A DNA stretch of 64,000 nt from PSRF01 sp051000815 (GTDB lineage: Bacteria > Acidobacteriota > Blastocatellia > Pyrinomonadales > Pyrinomonadaceae): assembly GCA_051000815.1 (NCBI GenBank), contig JBPCNX010000092.1:117109-181108 (forward strand), given 5' to 3'. The notes below the pieces were generated by a model. It ran no database searches and was not told the DNA's origin. It worked only from the letters and a program-made list of their open reading frames with translations. A program made the translations under genes and the position numbers. Shown piece by piece: positions 63,788-64,000 of this stretch (the first letter of the stretch is position 1; every line of letters begins with the position of its first letter).

Positions 63788-64000
63788 CGAAGGCCCATGT
63801 TACCTGAAAGCCGCGATTTTTTCGAACGGTGGGTTGAAACCGGTAGTAGTGCAGTTTTTGGAATAAAATCAGTACCACGCGGTAGCAACTGTGTTGGAAG
63901 TCAAGCAGAAACTGGTTCCTCCTTGAATTTCCAGCAGGTGCTGTCACGAACCATGACGTTAATGATGTTAAGCAATTTATGCATGCAAGCAGTGATAGCG
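63788..64000. other. Right-hand edge, non-coding
   Basis: No convincing gene. 63870-63891 (cagtaccac then gcggtagc) is a fragment of the palindromic element found at 26890-27043. Confidence 0.5.

Overview
The window looks like chromosomal DNA of an Acidobacteriota bacterium, most likely class Blastocatellia (Pyrinomonadales-like). This is inferred from a GWxTD-domain exported protein, a TatC with a very large first periplasmic loop, a 3D-domain cell-wall protein, SurA-DsbA fusions, a Gram-negative envelope (heptose/LPS genes, Omp85, TamB), moderate-high GC and REP/RAYT elements. No rRNA or tRNA gene was seen, so the placement is tentative.

Layout. 1-2.0 kb: minus-strand cluster (AraC-type DNA-binding protein, SurA-DsbA fusion, partial exported protein). 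2.5-9.4 kb: alaS, a peptidoglycan-binding protein, a lytic transglycosylase, a zinc-ribbon/PH membrane protein and an exported membrane-anchored unknown, several closed by clear hairpin terminators. 9.9-13.7 kb: class V aminotransferase, an unknown, an asparaginase, then a REP-rich gap and a 3D-domain cell-wall protein with a structured leader. 14-24 kb: one long minus-strand gene train with gaps of 5-97 bases: Trm112-like protein, GT9 heptosyltransferase, heptose kinase, Ser/Thr kinase with TPRs, PBP4-type carboxypeptidase, DinB protein, diaminopimelate epimerase, beta-propeller lipoprotein, glutamine amidotransferase; an MsbA-like exporter diverges from it. It links LPS and peptidoglycan supply with a signalling kinase.

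26-34 kb is accessory: an orphan gene flanked by tandem repeats, a palindromic element, two adjacent frameshifted genes, an intact IS30-family insertion sequence, two small conserved genes, and a 2.77-kb IS1595-type transposon with 37-bp terminal repeats carrying three cargo genes including a DUF3800 protein. 34-47 kb is core again: AarF/UbiB kinase, a second SurA-DsbA fusion, a TPR-Fis regulator divergent from a tiny secreted peptide gene (a candidate signalling pair), ATP-dependent DNA ligase, tatB-tatC, a GWxTD protein, rlmN and a DsbD-N-like protein. 47-49 kb: pgeF and acpS overlap head to head, followed by a frameshifted RAYT transposase between inverted REP pairs. 49-63.6 kb: a class A penicillin-binding protein, then an envelope operon tamB - Omp85 - SurA-like chaperone - patatin, and ribBA with a degenerate GTP cyclohydrolase half.

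The most distinctive signal is a class of locus-specific degenerate short tandem repeats (mostly period 7, also 9 and 10) at gene borders. Many come as inverted pairs of arms, several end within a few bases of a start or stop codon, and at two loci they run into coding sequence. They resemble the heptameric STRRs known from cyanobacteria, but each site has its own unit. Three frameshifts (27.4, 27.8 and 48.8 kb) are single-base events and could be decay or assembly error.
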